From Bacteroidota bacterium (GTDB lineage: Bacteria; Bacteroidota; Bacteroidia; J057; JADKCL01): DNA of 64,000 nt. The stretch's first letter is position 1; the number at the start of each line of letters is the position of its first letter. The stretch is taken from contig JADKCL010000029.1 in NCBI GenBank assembly GCA_016718825.1, positions 1-64,000 of the forward strand. Direction: 5' to 3'. Of this stretch, positions 10,981 through 19,398 are shown piece after piece. A program made the translations under genes and the position numbers. The notes beneath the pieces are model-generated. The model ran no database searches. It saw nothing but the letters and a program-made list of their open reading frames with translations, and was not told the origin of the DNA.

Positions 10981-11196
10981 GTTGATTCCTTCAGTTGCTA
11001 CAAAGTTGATTCGGGAATCAGCATAAAGGGAACTGGAGAGATCGTTGGGATCGGATCTACAGCCATTGACAATAACCTCGCCTATCTGAGAGATCTGGGA
11101 TTGCTCAAACGTATTGGGACCAAAAGGTGGCAGGTGGATGATCCAGTACATCCAGGCCATAAGTGGGTAGATGGGTGGGTAGATAATGATCAATGA
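10981..11196 (+). pseudogene. Winged-helix remnant (C-terminal domain of an AlbA/RecG-like or Fic-like ATP-binding protein)
   Basis: In the frame directly following the stop at 10980 the sequence reads EIVGIGSTAIDNNLAYLRD, then LGLLKRIGTKRWQV. This is the C-terminal winged helix typical of RecG-related/AlbA_2 ATP-binding regulators and some Fic proteins. No start codon or ribosome site and no upstream ATP-binding domain are present, so this is a leftover fragment. Confidence 0.5.
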
Positions 11197-11484
11197 TGAT
11201 GCATAATCAATTCTTAATACATTGATTGTTAGTTGTTTGTAATTATTTTTGGAAATGATTCTTGCGCAAGGTGGGTAAATGAGTGGGTAGAAAACTTGAG
11301 ATTGGATGTTTCTACCCATTCGTTTTTTGAAGCCCCAAAATGGCATCATTGGTGAAGTCAACACGCAGCACGATTGGGTCTTCGGTACTGTGGAGGTGTT
11401 TCTTCTTTTGATTCTGAAAGTGGAAGTAGGTTTTTCTGGCAAAGGATTGAAATCAAGGTTTGATTCGTGGTTTTCAAAAGCGGT
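11197..11484. other. Intergenic stretch without recognisable gene
   Basis: AT-rich non-coding DNA. The G-rich phrase gtgggta recurs (gtgggtagatgggtgggtag, then gtgggtaaatgagtgggtag), which may be residue of the repetitive linker of the winged-helix gene to the left. No promoter, tRNA or hairpin terminator seen. Confidence 0.4.
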
Positions 11485-11998
11485 TCATTTCCCTCGGATT
11501 TTGAACAAATAGTTTTCCAAATCATCGCGAACATTGTCAATTAGGGTCCAAAGATGCTCTTCGTGAACTGCTAATTCCTCTTCTAAATCGGCATCTTGAA
11601 ATTGGCTCGATTTTGATGATTGAATATTGCGGAAGTTCCTGCGTGCCGTTCACAAATCGTTCCCTCATATCCGTAGGTTTTAGCCCAAAGTTCTTCAATG
11701 TTGCAATAATTGCCTCGAGACATTCTGAAACGCGATTGTTTCCAGTTTCTGTGAAACTATTCAAGGCGTTTTCAAAGTTATAAACTGAAGAATTGGACAG
11801 CAGGATGGTCAATCCCGACATTAGAAATTCTGTTTGAAATTCGAGAATGTAGGCAGCCGGATAAAAATAGCTGGGAATGGGGTTAATTCTTTCTTGATCA
11901 AGTAAATATAAATTTTCTTCAGAAAATACCTCAATGGAAAAGTGAACAACAAAGTCCGCAGAACTGAGATGATGCGTGTTTTCCTCCGTGAGTAGCAT
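11485..11998 (-). pseudogene. DUF4375/DMP19-like protein, interrupted by one frameshift
   Basis: From ATG 11998 the frame gives FLMSGLTILLSNSS, then FENALNSFTETGNNRV and SECLEAIIATLKNFGL. It falls out of frame near 11630. One base further the expected C-terminus appears (DADLEEELAVHEEHLW, then NVRDDLENYLFKIRGK, stop at 11485-11487). The layout of a 'NSSG...ALxxIG' segment in the middle and an acidic 'W/Y..L.D.v..yl' helix at the end resembles DMP19/DUF4375 proteins, whose role is unknown. It lies 27 bp downstream of the kinase stop in the same direction, so it could be the last gene of the Ter-type operon. The break equals one extra base, like the others in this window, and may be a sequencing error. 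Confidence 0.5.
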
Positions 11999-12025
11999 TT
12001 CGTTATTTTTTAGGTCAAATTGACC

Positions 12026-13527
12026 TCAAGCATCCACCATCTGCACAACAGCCAACCGTCCCCCGTCCTCGCGAGACAGCAACAACTGCGCCCCATCCTT
12101 CAATTCCGCCATCTTACCGATCTCAATGGGCGTCTTCACATCCCCTTCGATCAATGTCAAATCCGGCATGCGCTGATTGACCAACACCCACCTTCCTTGA
12201 TGGAAATTGAAATACCCGACGGGCTTTTTTTGTTCGGGAGTCGTGCGCTCATTGGGGAAAATGTTGCGCATCATGTGCCATTCGTAGATGTATTGGTCGC
12301 TGTACACCATCAGGCGATGGTTGTCGGGCAGGAATTTGCCACCGCCGCGGCTGCTGTACAGGTTCAGGACCGGAAGTTGTCCTTTGTAGGGCGTGTCACA
12401 AAACGGACACTTCGGACTCATGCTGTTGTCAAAGACATACCATTTCTGAATGCACCTTGGGTTGCGGCAAGGCTGCACCAAGTCGTTGGTCTTGACCAGC
12501 GCTTGTTCCCAGTCATTGGCGGTCGGACGTTTGCTGGGATCGTGTAATCCCTCCAAAAATGCGCGGTCAAAGAGCTCCTTCAAATACGGGCCACAAATCG
12601 AATAGGGCATTTTGCTCGTGTCTTTCCAGGGCAATTCGCTGGGTTTGACTTGGTCGAGCTTGATGCGGTTGCTTTTGTCGGTCGGATGCTCGACAAACAT
12701 CGCGTTTTTGCCCATGCTCAATTCCTCGTCCTTGGCCGGATCCATGTCGTGGACCTTGCTGCCGCGCAACGGATGGCGGTAGAGCAAGTACATGTAAATC
12801 AGCACCGCCAAGGCGTGCCGGTCCGTATTGATGCTCGGCAAAACCCGCTTCGGATCGTTTTTGGCCAAGTGATTGGTCGCCATCACCTCGGGCGCAATAA
12901 AGTCCGGTGTGCCGACCACATCCGGCGGAAATTTGCCGGGTACGACCAAGCCCATCAATGTCGATGATGGCAGCGTTTCCACCTGCAGGATCAACAAGGA
13001 CGTTTTTGTAGCTCAAATCGCTATGCGCCAAGCCTGCGGCATGCATCCTGCGCACTGCGCGCGATTTTAATGCTGATCGCCAGGTAACTGCGCCAAGTCC
13101 CGCGCTCGCGGATGTCGAGAAATTTATTCTGATTGCTGGCGGATGCAAACCATTTCCCTTCCTTCTCATTGCCCTTGATGCCGAGCATGTCGTTGTTGAC
13201 GGAGCCGTATTGGAAGAAAAAATGGGGTTTGTAGGTCGGACAAACAACACCGAGTTTGCCATCGTGTTCGACGATTTTGGTGGGCCAGCAAAAAAGTTCT
13301 TCCCAATAATTGCCGCCTTCTTGCCCGAAAATACGTTCGCGGAAAAGGCCAACGATGTTTTGGAGGCGGTCTTTGGAGGCTGCGTCCTGCTTGTCGCGAA
13401 AGAATCCGACGACATAGGACTTGTCGGGGCTGAAGTACACGTCCTTCATGCCGCCTTGGCCGATCATTTTGTTGATGTATTCGACGGGGCTGCCGTCTGT
13501 GGCTTTGATTCGGACGATGTCGCTCAT
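12026..13527 (-). CDS. TerY-P-type Ser/Thr protein kinase with zinc-ribbon tail (two frameshifts)
   Basis: About 499 residues when two extra bases (near 13060 and 12951) are skipped. Frame 1 (13527 leftwards) gives the glycine-rich loop MIGQGGMKDVYF. Frame 2 gives the catalytic loop AHSDLSYKNVLVDP and the metal-binding IIDIDG in place of DFG. Frame 3 gives the APE-type segment VVGTPDFIAPEVM and the C-lobe. Next come a four-cysteine ribbon (CRNPRC...CPFC, about 80 residues past the C-lobe) and a tail (NQRMPDLTL to VVQMVDA). The canonical beta-3 lysine is not obvious: the strand reads SYVVGFFRDK. Its place after a PP2C phosphatase, vWA and TerD genes fits the kinase of the TerY-P triad. It would phosphorylate targets that the neighbouring phosphatase resets. 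If the frameshifts are real the gene is dead. Confidence 0.75.
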
Positions 13528-13536
13528 GGGTTTTGC

Positions 13537-15432
13537 TTAGAATAAAATGGCAATTGTGCGGTCATCGTGTTCGCCGGCGGCCCAGAAATCGAGCCATTCC
13601 AGCATTTGCTCGGGTGCATCGAGGTTGTCGTGATCAAATGTCACGGTCTCGCTGAGTTCGTCCCAGAGCTTGTCCCAATTTTCCTGCTGCAACATATTGT
13701 GATCCGTATGGAATTTGGGATCGCTTACGCCGTCGGTCATCGCAATGACGGCAGTAAAGTCCTCGACGACATCAAATTCGATGCGTTTCATGACGGTGGC
13801 ACCGTCGGCCCAAATTTCGGGCATGGTCAGAAACCGCGTCTGCCCCGCGAATTGTCCACCGTCGGGAGTGCCCATGAGTTTCATGTATTTGCCTTGCTGC
13901 AAGACGCCCACGGCACCGTCGCCCACCCACCAAGTTCCGACAAAGTAGCCAAAGTCAAATTGGCGGACGATGGTGATCATCAAAGTCGTATGAAAGGCTT
14001 TGGGCATTTCACCGATGCTATCGGCTTCCTCACAAATTGCTTTGTAGCCGGCATAGGCGGCATGGCTCAGTGCCTCGTAAATGCGGCTGCGGATCTGTCC
14101 GCGCAGGAGCTCGCTCGGCTCGCGCGTCCATGCGCCTGCGAGGGCTTCCAAATCAATGCTCAGTTTTTCGTCGAGCTTGGTTTGCAGGACTTGAACGGCT
14201 TTTTCGACGGCAATTTGCGAACCCCGGCGTGAGTAGGGGGCCGAACCGGCACCATCGGCGACCGCCATGATGTACCAGCTTTCGGGCTCATTCACCGCCA
14301 ATTCAAACTCGTCGTCCCGGAAGGTTCCCGAGTGCGCATGCGAGCGTCCGCGGCGGCTTGCGGCGACCATGGTGCGCCCCGACATGTGCAAAAAGTCGCC
14401 TCTCAGATGCGGCTTTTGATAGGGAAGGCTCGCATCGGGATCGATGTCCTTCCACATTTTGCGCGGATCGGGCAGGATGTCGACTTCGCCTTGGAGCAGA
14501 TAGTCTTGCGCGGGCAAGTCACCTTCGGCAGCAAATCGCAGCAAAATGGTCACAGGGACCTTGCCGTGATTGTCGGGGCAACCGCTGATCGACAATTCAC
14601 CATCAAAATTGAAGGTGAGGCCGACTTGCTCAAAGCCTGTTGCTTCCCAAGCCGTGAGGTGGTCCAAGCTCCTGTGGAGCGGACTGATGTCGATTTTTTG
14701 CAGGTAATCGACACCCATTTTACCATTGGGAAGGTTGAGTTTCACGGGCTTTACTGTTGGCTCGACCGGAGCTTTTTCTTCAATTGTTTCGGGAGCGTCC
14801 CCGTCTGTACCGGGGTTGTCAATCGGTGGTTCGTCGCCGTCGCCCGCGATGGGGAGTTCGGTGTTGGTTTCTTCGAAGGATTCTTCTTTGATTTCCTCGG
14901 CAGGCAATTCATTTTCAGGCTGATCCGAATGAGTTTCTTCTACTGGGTTTTCTTGCGAATCTACCCTTGGATCAATTTCCGGCACCGGAATCGGAAATTC
15001 CTCGGTTTTCTCCTCCGGAATGTCGAACGCATCCGTCGGGAGGTCAATCGGCGCAGCGTCAATCGTCTGCTTTTCGATTTCGTCTTCCCTCAAGTCATCC
15101 GCCTCCGCATTTTCCTCCTCAACCTCCAATCCAACGGGCTGATCGTCAGTCAATACGATTTCTTCCTCCACCAACACCAAATCCGGATCGGCCGCTTCCA
15201 AGGCAATGTCCGGTTCGGGAGCGCCCAATCCCGCTGCGAGAAATGCCTCATGGACAGCGTCCTGCAATTCCGCATAGCGCACCAGCAAAGCCTTCAGTTC
15301 AGGATGCTCCATGAAGGCCGGGAAATCCTTGAACAACAGCTGATGATCGCCTTTGAAACGTGCGCGGAGGGCGTTTTGAACGAAAAGCCTTTCTTCTTCG
15401 CGTTCCTGATCAGCTCGGTTGGGAATGAACAT
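13537..15432 (-). CDS. PP2C-family protein phosphatase with acidic linker and Ig-like domain (TerY-P triad)
   Basis: 631 residues. N-terminal helical part (1-85), then a long acidic linker rich in E, D and P (about 85-230). Next is a short beta domain resembling a putative Ig fold (LPNGKMGVDYLQKIDI, then GLTFNFDGELSISGCP, about 235-320), and a PP2C catalytic domain (about 350-631). Metal-binding motifs are VADGAGSA (about 390), VGDGAVG (about 503) and MTDGVSDP (about 568), so the enzyme looks active. Expected role: Mn/Mg-dependent removal of phosphate from Ser/Thr in the same pathway as the kinase whose start is 9 bp downstream. The upstream vWA gene ends 11 bp before this start, indicating one transcript. 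No signal peptide, so cytoplasmic. Confidence 0.85.
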   Translation of the reverse strand: MFIPNRADQEREEERLFVQNALRARFKGDHQLLFKDFPAFMEHPELKALLVRYAELQDAVHEAFLAAGLGAPEPDIALEAADPDLVLVEEEIVLTDDQPVGLEVEEENAEADDLREDEIEKQTIDAAPIDLPTDAFDIPEEKTEEFPIPVPEIDPRVDSQENPVEETHSDQPENELPAEEIKEESFEETNTELPIAGDGDEPPIDNPGTDGDAPETIEEKAPVEPTVKPVKLNLPNGKMGVDYLQKIDISPLHRSLDHLTAWEATGFEQVGLTFNFDGELSISGCPDNHGKVPVTILLRFAAEGDLPAQDYLLQGEVDILPDPRKMWKDIDPDASLPYQKPHLRGDFLHMSGRTMVAASRRGRSHAHSGTFRDDEFELAVNEPESWYIMAVADGAGSAPYSRRGSQIAVEKAVQVLQTKLDEKLSIDLEALAGAWTREPSELLRGQIRSRIYEALSHAAYAGYKAICEEADSIGEMPKAFHTTLMITIVRQFDFGYFVGTWWVGDGAVGVLQQGKYMKLMGTPDGGQFAGQTRFLTMPEIWADGATVMKRIEFDVVEDFTAVIAMTDGVSDPKFHTDHNMLQQENWDKLWDELSETVTFDHDNLDAPEQMLEWLDFWAAGEHDDRTIAILF

Positions 15433-15443
15433 TGTAGGGAAAA

Positions 15444-16517
15444 TTAACCGCGTGTACGTGAAATGTCGAAACTACTGTTGCCACCGCCATCGCCCATCCG
15501 CAGATTGGCGTTGCACCAAGGACAGGTGGCGGTATTGCTGCGCTCGTCGACACAAAAGATATTGCCGCAAGGGCAAAGGGCCAACCCGATGCTATTGCCG
15601 CAGCAAGGACAGTGGGGAACCCCTTGCAATTCGTCGCTGTTGACTTTGGAATTGCCTTGCCCTTCTTGCGTGAGTTGAAAATATTCTTCGCCGACGGGAA
15701 ACGCGCCACTCAAACGATAGCCGCGCGAGATACCTGCCGAACCCAACCAATCGCTGTTGGCGCCGGTTCCGGCTTTGTCATACTTAATAAGGTAGTGTTT
15801 CTTGGTGTTTTGGCACTTCCCAAGGAAGGTCGCGACATTTTGGTCGACCACAACGCTTCCGCCACCACCGGTTGCCGAACCGGGCTTTTCGTCCATAAAA
15901 TGTTTGTCCACGGGAGCAAGGTTCAAATCGTCCTTGCTATAGAGGTTCACGCTTTGGCTGCTTGCTTGAATCGAAGCCGTGATCCACTTGAAAAATGCCT
16001 TGTAAGCATTGGCATCGCTATTTTTGAACAGCATGACCGTGTCCGTCAAGCGGTAGAGCACGCTCAAATCGGCGCCCGTGCCAAAGGAAACGGCAACGAC
16101 TTGGGCCTTGTTTTTCCAGTCCCGGTTCCAAGTATCCAAGGCGGCCTGAAAATTGTCAGTCGGCGAGCCATCGGTGAAGATAAACACGATTGGTTTCCAG
16201 TCGCCTTTGCGTTCCATGGTGGTTTTGACCAAGGTTTGGCTCATGTCACGCATCAGGTGATTCAAGGCTTCGCCCAAGGCCGTTCCACCACCAAGGGGTA
16301 ATCTCGGCGGATAAAACGTGATCACATCTGTCATCGGCGTGACCGTTTTGGCTTTACCTGCGAAGGCAATCACCGAAATGTACACCGTCTCCAACGCGTA
16401 TGGATCGCGCTTGAGCTCTTGAATGATCATTCCCAAGCCGGTTTCCACCTGTTGGATCGGTTCTCCGACCATGGATTCCGAAACGTCGATCAGAAAATAT
16501 ACCGGGAGTCGTCTCAT
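15444..16517 (-). CDS. TerY-like von Willebrand factor A protein with C-terminal zinc ribbon
   Basis: 357 residues. vWA domain (about 1-215) with the full MIDAS set: DVSESM at residues 9-14, the threonine in GGTALGEAL, and the aspartate in FTDGSPTD. After a linker, a zinc ribbon carries paired cysteines (CPCCG, CPCG, FC, CPWC; about 300-345). This is the long TerY architecture, with a metal-binding module attached to the vWA scaffold. The two vWA paralogues upstream lack it. vWA/MIDAS domains bind a divalent metal and mediate protein-protein contacts; TerY proteins are linked to TerD proteins in tellurite and stress loci. It is separated by 28 bp from the small membrane protein and 11 bp from the phosphatase, consistent with one operon. 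Confidence 0.85.
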   Translation of the reverse strand: MRRLPVYFLIDVSESMVGEPIQQVETGLGMIIQELKRDPYALETVYISVIAFAGKAKTVTPMTDVITFYPPRLPLGGGTALGEALNHLMRDMSQTLVKTTMERKGDWKPIVFIFTDGSPTDNFQAALDTWNRDWKNKAQVVAVSFGTGADLSVLYRLTDTVMLFKNSDANAYKAFFKWITASIQASSQSVNLYSKDDLNLAPVDKHFMDEKPGSATGGGGSVVVDQNVATFLGKCQNTKKHYLIKYDKAGTGANSDWLGSAGISRGYRLSGAFPVGEEYFQLTQEGQGNSKVNSDELQGVPHCPCCGNSIGLALCPCGNIFCVDERSNTATCPWCNANLRMGDGGGNSSFDISRTRG

Positions 16518-16545
16518 GGATTTTATTTTTGCTTCCTTCGAATGT

Positions 16546-16842
16546 TTACAAGCCCATCATCATCACCAAGGCAAGCCCGGCGATGATCAAAAACAGCACC
16601 AATTGCCCCATGTCGAGGAAAATCCCTTCGCCGACTTTGTAGGGTTTCATGCTTTTGCCGATGCCGCGTGCCATGGCACCGAAGATTTTGTCACCCGTAT
16701 CAAACCAACCACGGTGCTTAGCATCGAGTTTGTCCTTGTGCGGGGCAAGTTTGGCGTAGACATACATCCCGACCAATCCCGCCACGACGACAAGCTTGAT
16801 CAAAACGCCAAAAAAGCCGAATTTCATTAACAACAGACTCAT
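16546..16842 (-). CDS. Small two-helix membrane protein of the Ter locus
   Basis: 98 residues with two membrane segments, IKLVVVAGLVGMYVYA near the N-terminus and LVLFLIIAGLALVMMM at the C-terminus. Between them lies a charged loop (KLAPHKDKLDAKHRGWFD, then GKSMKPYK). No family recognised. Its start overlaps the stop of the upstream vWA gene by 4 bp (ATGA type), which argues for translational coupling and a shared role. It may anchor the vWA/phosphatase/kinase complex at the inner membrane, but that is inference. It occupies a slot between vWA genes that I do not know from standard ter operons. Confidence 0.7.
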   Translation of the reverse strand: MSLLLMKFGFFGVLIKLVVVAGLVGMYVYAKLAPHKDKLDAKHRGWFDTGDKIFGAMARGIGKSMKPYKVGEGIFLDMGQLVLFLIIAGLALVMMMGL

Positions 16843-17474
16843 ATCACTACGTTGACTTCAGGTGGAGGAGGAGGGAGGCTCGCTTCTTGGCTTGTGCCCA
16901 AGCTTTTGTTGCCGGCACTGACCGAAGCGGAAACCCATTTGAAAAAGCTGCCGAATGTATTTGCATCCGTCGTGTCGAGGCTCACAATGTTGTCGGTGAT
17001 GTCTTTCAGCGAATCGGGTTTTGCCTTCGGACCCGCTGCGCAGGCCACGATATTCCCGAAATTGAGCGCCTTGACCTTGGGAACGGCTTCCCGGAAGGTC
17101 ATCAAGTCAGACGGACTGCCGTCCGTCATAATGAACAACAACGGCATCCAGTCGCCTTTGCGGTCGGCCGTCGTGCGGATGACTTCCGAATTGACACGCT
17201 TCACCAGCAGCTCCAAGGCTTCGCCCAGATTGGTCGGGCCGCTTTCAGGAACTTGTATATCAGGCAATTGAAAGACTTCGAGTTCGGTGAGGGGTACCAA
17301 CACCTTGACATCGCGGTCGAATGTGATGATGCTTAAATGCACCGATTCCAAGGCAAAAGGATCCTGCCGCAGACTCGAAATCATGGATTCGAGGCCGACC
17401 TTGACAGATTCGATGGGCTCGCCGCGCATGGAGCCGGATGTGTCCAAGAGCAGGTAAACGGGTAGTCGCCGCAT
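16839..17474 (-). CDS. TerY-like vWA domain protein (second copy)
   Basis: 211 residues from ATG 17474. A longer in-frame start exists upstream, but MRRLPVYLLLD aligns with both sister vWA proteins and sits 23 bp after the previous stop. MIDAS residues are complete: DTSGSM, the threonine in GPTNLGEAL, and MTDGSPSD. Being short, it is vWA only, without the zinc ribbon of the third copy. It ends in the polyproline tail LPPPPPEVNVVI, matched by the upstream copy. Expected to be a metal-dependent scaffold that binds partner proteins in the TerD/phosphorylation system. The three vWA genes share the start motif R+LPVY(L/F)L and arose by tandem duplication. Confidence 0.85.
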   Translation of the reverse strand: MRRLPVYLLLDTSGSMRGEPIESVKVGLESMISSLRQDPFALESVHLSIITFDRDVKVLVPLTELEVFQLPDIQVPESGPTNLGEALELLVKRVNSEVIRTTADRKGDWMPLLFIMTDGSPSDLMTFREAVPKVKALNFGNIVACAAGPKAKPDSLKDITDNIVSLDTTDANTFGSFFKWVSASVSAGNKSLGTSQEASLPPPPPEVNVVI

Positions 17475-17497
17475 TGGGAGAGAACGAATTGGGTGAA

Positions 17498-18136
17498 TTA
17501 AACGACAATGTTGATTTCGGGTGGGGGCGGAGGCAATTCCTGCAAGCCTGCCACTTCTTTGCCGGAGGCTTCGACCTTTTGGCTGCCCGTGGAGATCGAA
17601 GCCGATACCCACTTGAAAAATGCCGAAATCGTGCTGCTGTCGGCCGTATCGAGGGAAACAATGCTTTCCGTGATCTGCCTGAGCGAATCGACATTGGCAT
17701 TGGCGCCGGCAGCGCAGGCGATGATCATGCCAAATTTCTTGGACCGGATCGCGGCCAAACCTGCTGCCAAATCATCGGTCGGCGTGCCGTCGGTCATCAT
17801 AAAGACGATCGGTTTCCAGTCGCCCTTGACCTCGGCTGTGGTGCGTGCCACTTCCGTATCGACCTTTTGGGCGAGCAACTTGAGGGCGTCGCCCATGCAA
17901 GTCTGCCCTTGGGCCTGAATATTCGGCATCTGAAAATTGGCCAACTCCGTGAGTGGCACCACCTGACGGGCGCCATTGTCAAAGGTGATGACGCTCAGAT
18001 AAGCCGTCTCAAGCGCATAGGGATCTTGACGGAGTGCAGCCACGAGGGTCTGCACGCCGTTTTTGACCGCTTCTATGGGTTCTCCAAACATCGACCCCGA
18101 AGTGTCTAGCAGGAGGTAAACCGGTAATTTTCTCAT
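17498..18136 (-). CDS. TerY-like vWA domain protein (first copy)
   Basis: 212 residues. MIDAS motif DTSGSM at residues 11-16, threonine in GQTCMGDAL, and MTDGTPTD. The fold ends in the helix SAFFKWVSASIS, shared with both sister proteins, and a tail ELPPPPPEINIVV. About half of its residues match the second copy, so the two are recent paralogues. It follows the second TerD gene by 18 bp and precedes the second vWA gene by 23 bp, as part of one minus-strand transcript. Role inferred from the TerY family: MIDAS-metal-dependent protein interaction in stress response. Confidence 0.88.
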   Translation of the reverse strand: MRKLPVYLLLDTSGSMFGEPIEAVKNGVQTLVAALRQDPYALETAYLSVITFDNGARQVVPLTELANFQMPNIQAQGQTCMGDALKLLAQKVDTEVARTTAEVKGDWKPIVFMMTDGTPTDDLAAGLAAIRSKKFGMIIACAAGANANVDSLRQITESIVSLDTADSSTISAFFKWVSASISTGSQKVEASGKEVAGLQELPPPPPEINIVV

Positions 18137-18154
18137 TCTAAAGGATCCAACGTC

Positions 18155-18808
18155 TTAGACGTATTGTTTCAAAATTTCGACGAAAGAGTCTGCGTAGTAG
18201 GCATTGCCCGTTGCGCGGAACTTCCATTCTCCGTCTTTGCGATAGACTTCACCAAAGATCATCGAGCATTGGTTTTCGTAGGAGGCATCCTCGCTGAGTG
18301 AATAGCGGGCGATTTCCTTGCCTTTGGCATCCACCGCGCGGATGAAGGCGTTGTCAATCAAACCAAAGTGTTGATTTTTTGTTCGGCCCTGATAGATCAC
18401 GACCAAAAAGACGATTTTGGTGTACTGTGCAGGCAGCTCATTGAGCTTCACGATGATACGCTCATCGTCGCCGCCGGTACCGCCCGTCAAGTCGTCACCT
18501 GTGTGCCAGATTTTACCTGAAGGGTGGCGCAAGTTGTTGAAGAAGATCACGTCGGAATCCACCAAGCCGATCTTACGGCCGCCGCCGAGGTCGCGCTCGT
18601 AGCCGAAGTTTTTGACCTTGTCCTGATCATCCAACAGGAACGCCATGGCGTCCAAGTCAAATTCAGCCTCTTCGGCGCCAAACATCTTGCCAAAGAAGCC
18701 TTTTTTCTTTTGACGGACTTTCCAGCCCAAACCGATCGTGACCATCGACAAGTCATTGACATTCTTGTCAAGATTGATGGTCTGCCCTTTTGAGAGATTA
18801 ATAGCCAT
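18155..18808 (-). CDS. TerD family calcium-binding protein, long form
   Basis: 217 residues starting MAINLSKGQTINL, the standard TerD opening. Conserved TerD elements follow: FDLDAMAFLL (usual motif DLDASAFLL, so the serine position is Met here), VFFNNL-like IFFNNLRHPSG, HTGDDLTG, GGDDERIIVKL, and GEVYRKDGEWKFRATG. TerD proteins are beta-sandwiches that bind two calcium ions and take part in tellurite/phage/stress resistance. This copy has a lysine-rich insertion after the first strands (KVRQKKKGFFGKMFGAEEAE), which accounts for the extra length. 32 bp downstream of the other TerD gene. Confidence 0.9.
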   Translation of the reverse strand: MAINLSKGQTINLDKNVNDLSMVTIGLGWKVRQKKKGFFGKMFGAEEAEFDLDAMAFLLDDQDKVKNFGYERDLGGGRKIGLVDSDVIFFNNLRHPSGKIWHTGDDLTGGTGGDDERIIVKLNELPAQYTKIVFLVVIYQGRTKNQHFGLIDNAFIRAVDAKGKEIARYSLSEDASYENQCSMIFGEVYRKDGEWKFRATGNAYYADSFVEILKQYV

Positions 18809-18840
18809 GTGTATCTATTTTGAAGAGTGTGAGATCAAAA

Positions 18841-19398
18841 TCAATTGTAAATGCCCAAGTATTCGCCCAAGCCCCCACGGTTGCCCATGCCCATGGCCTC
18901 AAAACGCCATTCCTTGTCGCGGCGGTAAAAGCGGCCGATGGTCACAGCGGTTTCGACCGAAAAGTCTTCGCTGAGCTCATATTTCATCATTTCGGAGCCT
19001 GTGCCTTGGTCGATCACACGGATGTAGGCATCCTTGACCTGCCCGAAATTTTGTCCTGCCTTGGAGGCGTCGTGGATCGTGACCACGAAAATCAGTTCCT
19101 CGACGCGTGCATCGACTTTGTCGAGGTCCACCATCAAGGTTTCCTCGTCTTCGCCGTCGTCATCTCCCGAAGCAGACTGCACGTCGCCGGTATGCTGCAC
19201 AGCACCGTCAGGCGATTGAAGGTTGTTGTAAAACACAAAAAACTCGTCTTCGGGGAGTTTCCCGTTTTTGCCGATCATGAAAACCGAGGCATCGAGGTCG
19301 GCTTCCTTGCCGCTGACAGCAGGTTCCCAGCCCAAGCCCACAGCGACTTTGCTCAATCCTACATTGACGCGCTGACCTTTTTGAAGATTAATTGCCAT
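18841..19398 (-). CDS. TerD family calcium-binding protein
   Basis: 185 residues from ATG 19398. The in-frame extension to 19500 lacks TerD similarity and is rejected. MAINLQKGQRVNV opens the protein, then LGWEP, ADLDASVFMIG with the full D-L-D-A-S calcium site, FYNNLQSPDGAVQHTGD, an acidic loop DDDGEDEE, and IGRFYRRDKEWRFEAMG. This is the canonical TerD layout with intact calcium ligands, unlike the partner copy at 18155. It is the first gene of the presumed Ter-type operon that continues through three vWA genes, phosphatase and kinase. The upstream 180 bp should carry the promoter, but no clear TAnnTTTG box was found. Confidence 0.9.
   Translation of the reverse strand: MAINLQKGQRVNVGLSKVAVGLGWEPAVSGKEADLDASVFMIGKNGKLPEDEFFVFYNNLQSPDGAVQHTGDVQSASGDDDGEDEETLMVDLDKVDARVEELIFVVTIHDASKAGQNFGQVKDAYIRVIDQGTGSEMMKYELSEDFSVETAVTIGRFYRRDKEWRFEAMGMGNRGGLGEYLGIYN

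Noticed and set aside
10957..11442. 161-codon minus-strand frame between the YfeS-like gene and the DUF4375-like gene
   Set aside because: Overlaps the winged-helix remnant in antisense, biased composition, no family.
12567..13415. 282-codon frame inside the kinase considered a separate gene
   Set aside because: Only its middle part carries kinase motifs, which connect frames on either side; the rest is out-of-frame kinase sequence.
14332..15447. 371-codon plus-strand frame opposite the phosphatase
   Set aside because: Antisense to an acidic, domain-bearing gene; Phe/Arg-rich product without recognisable fold.
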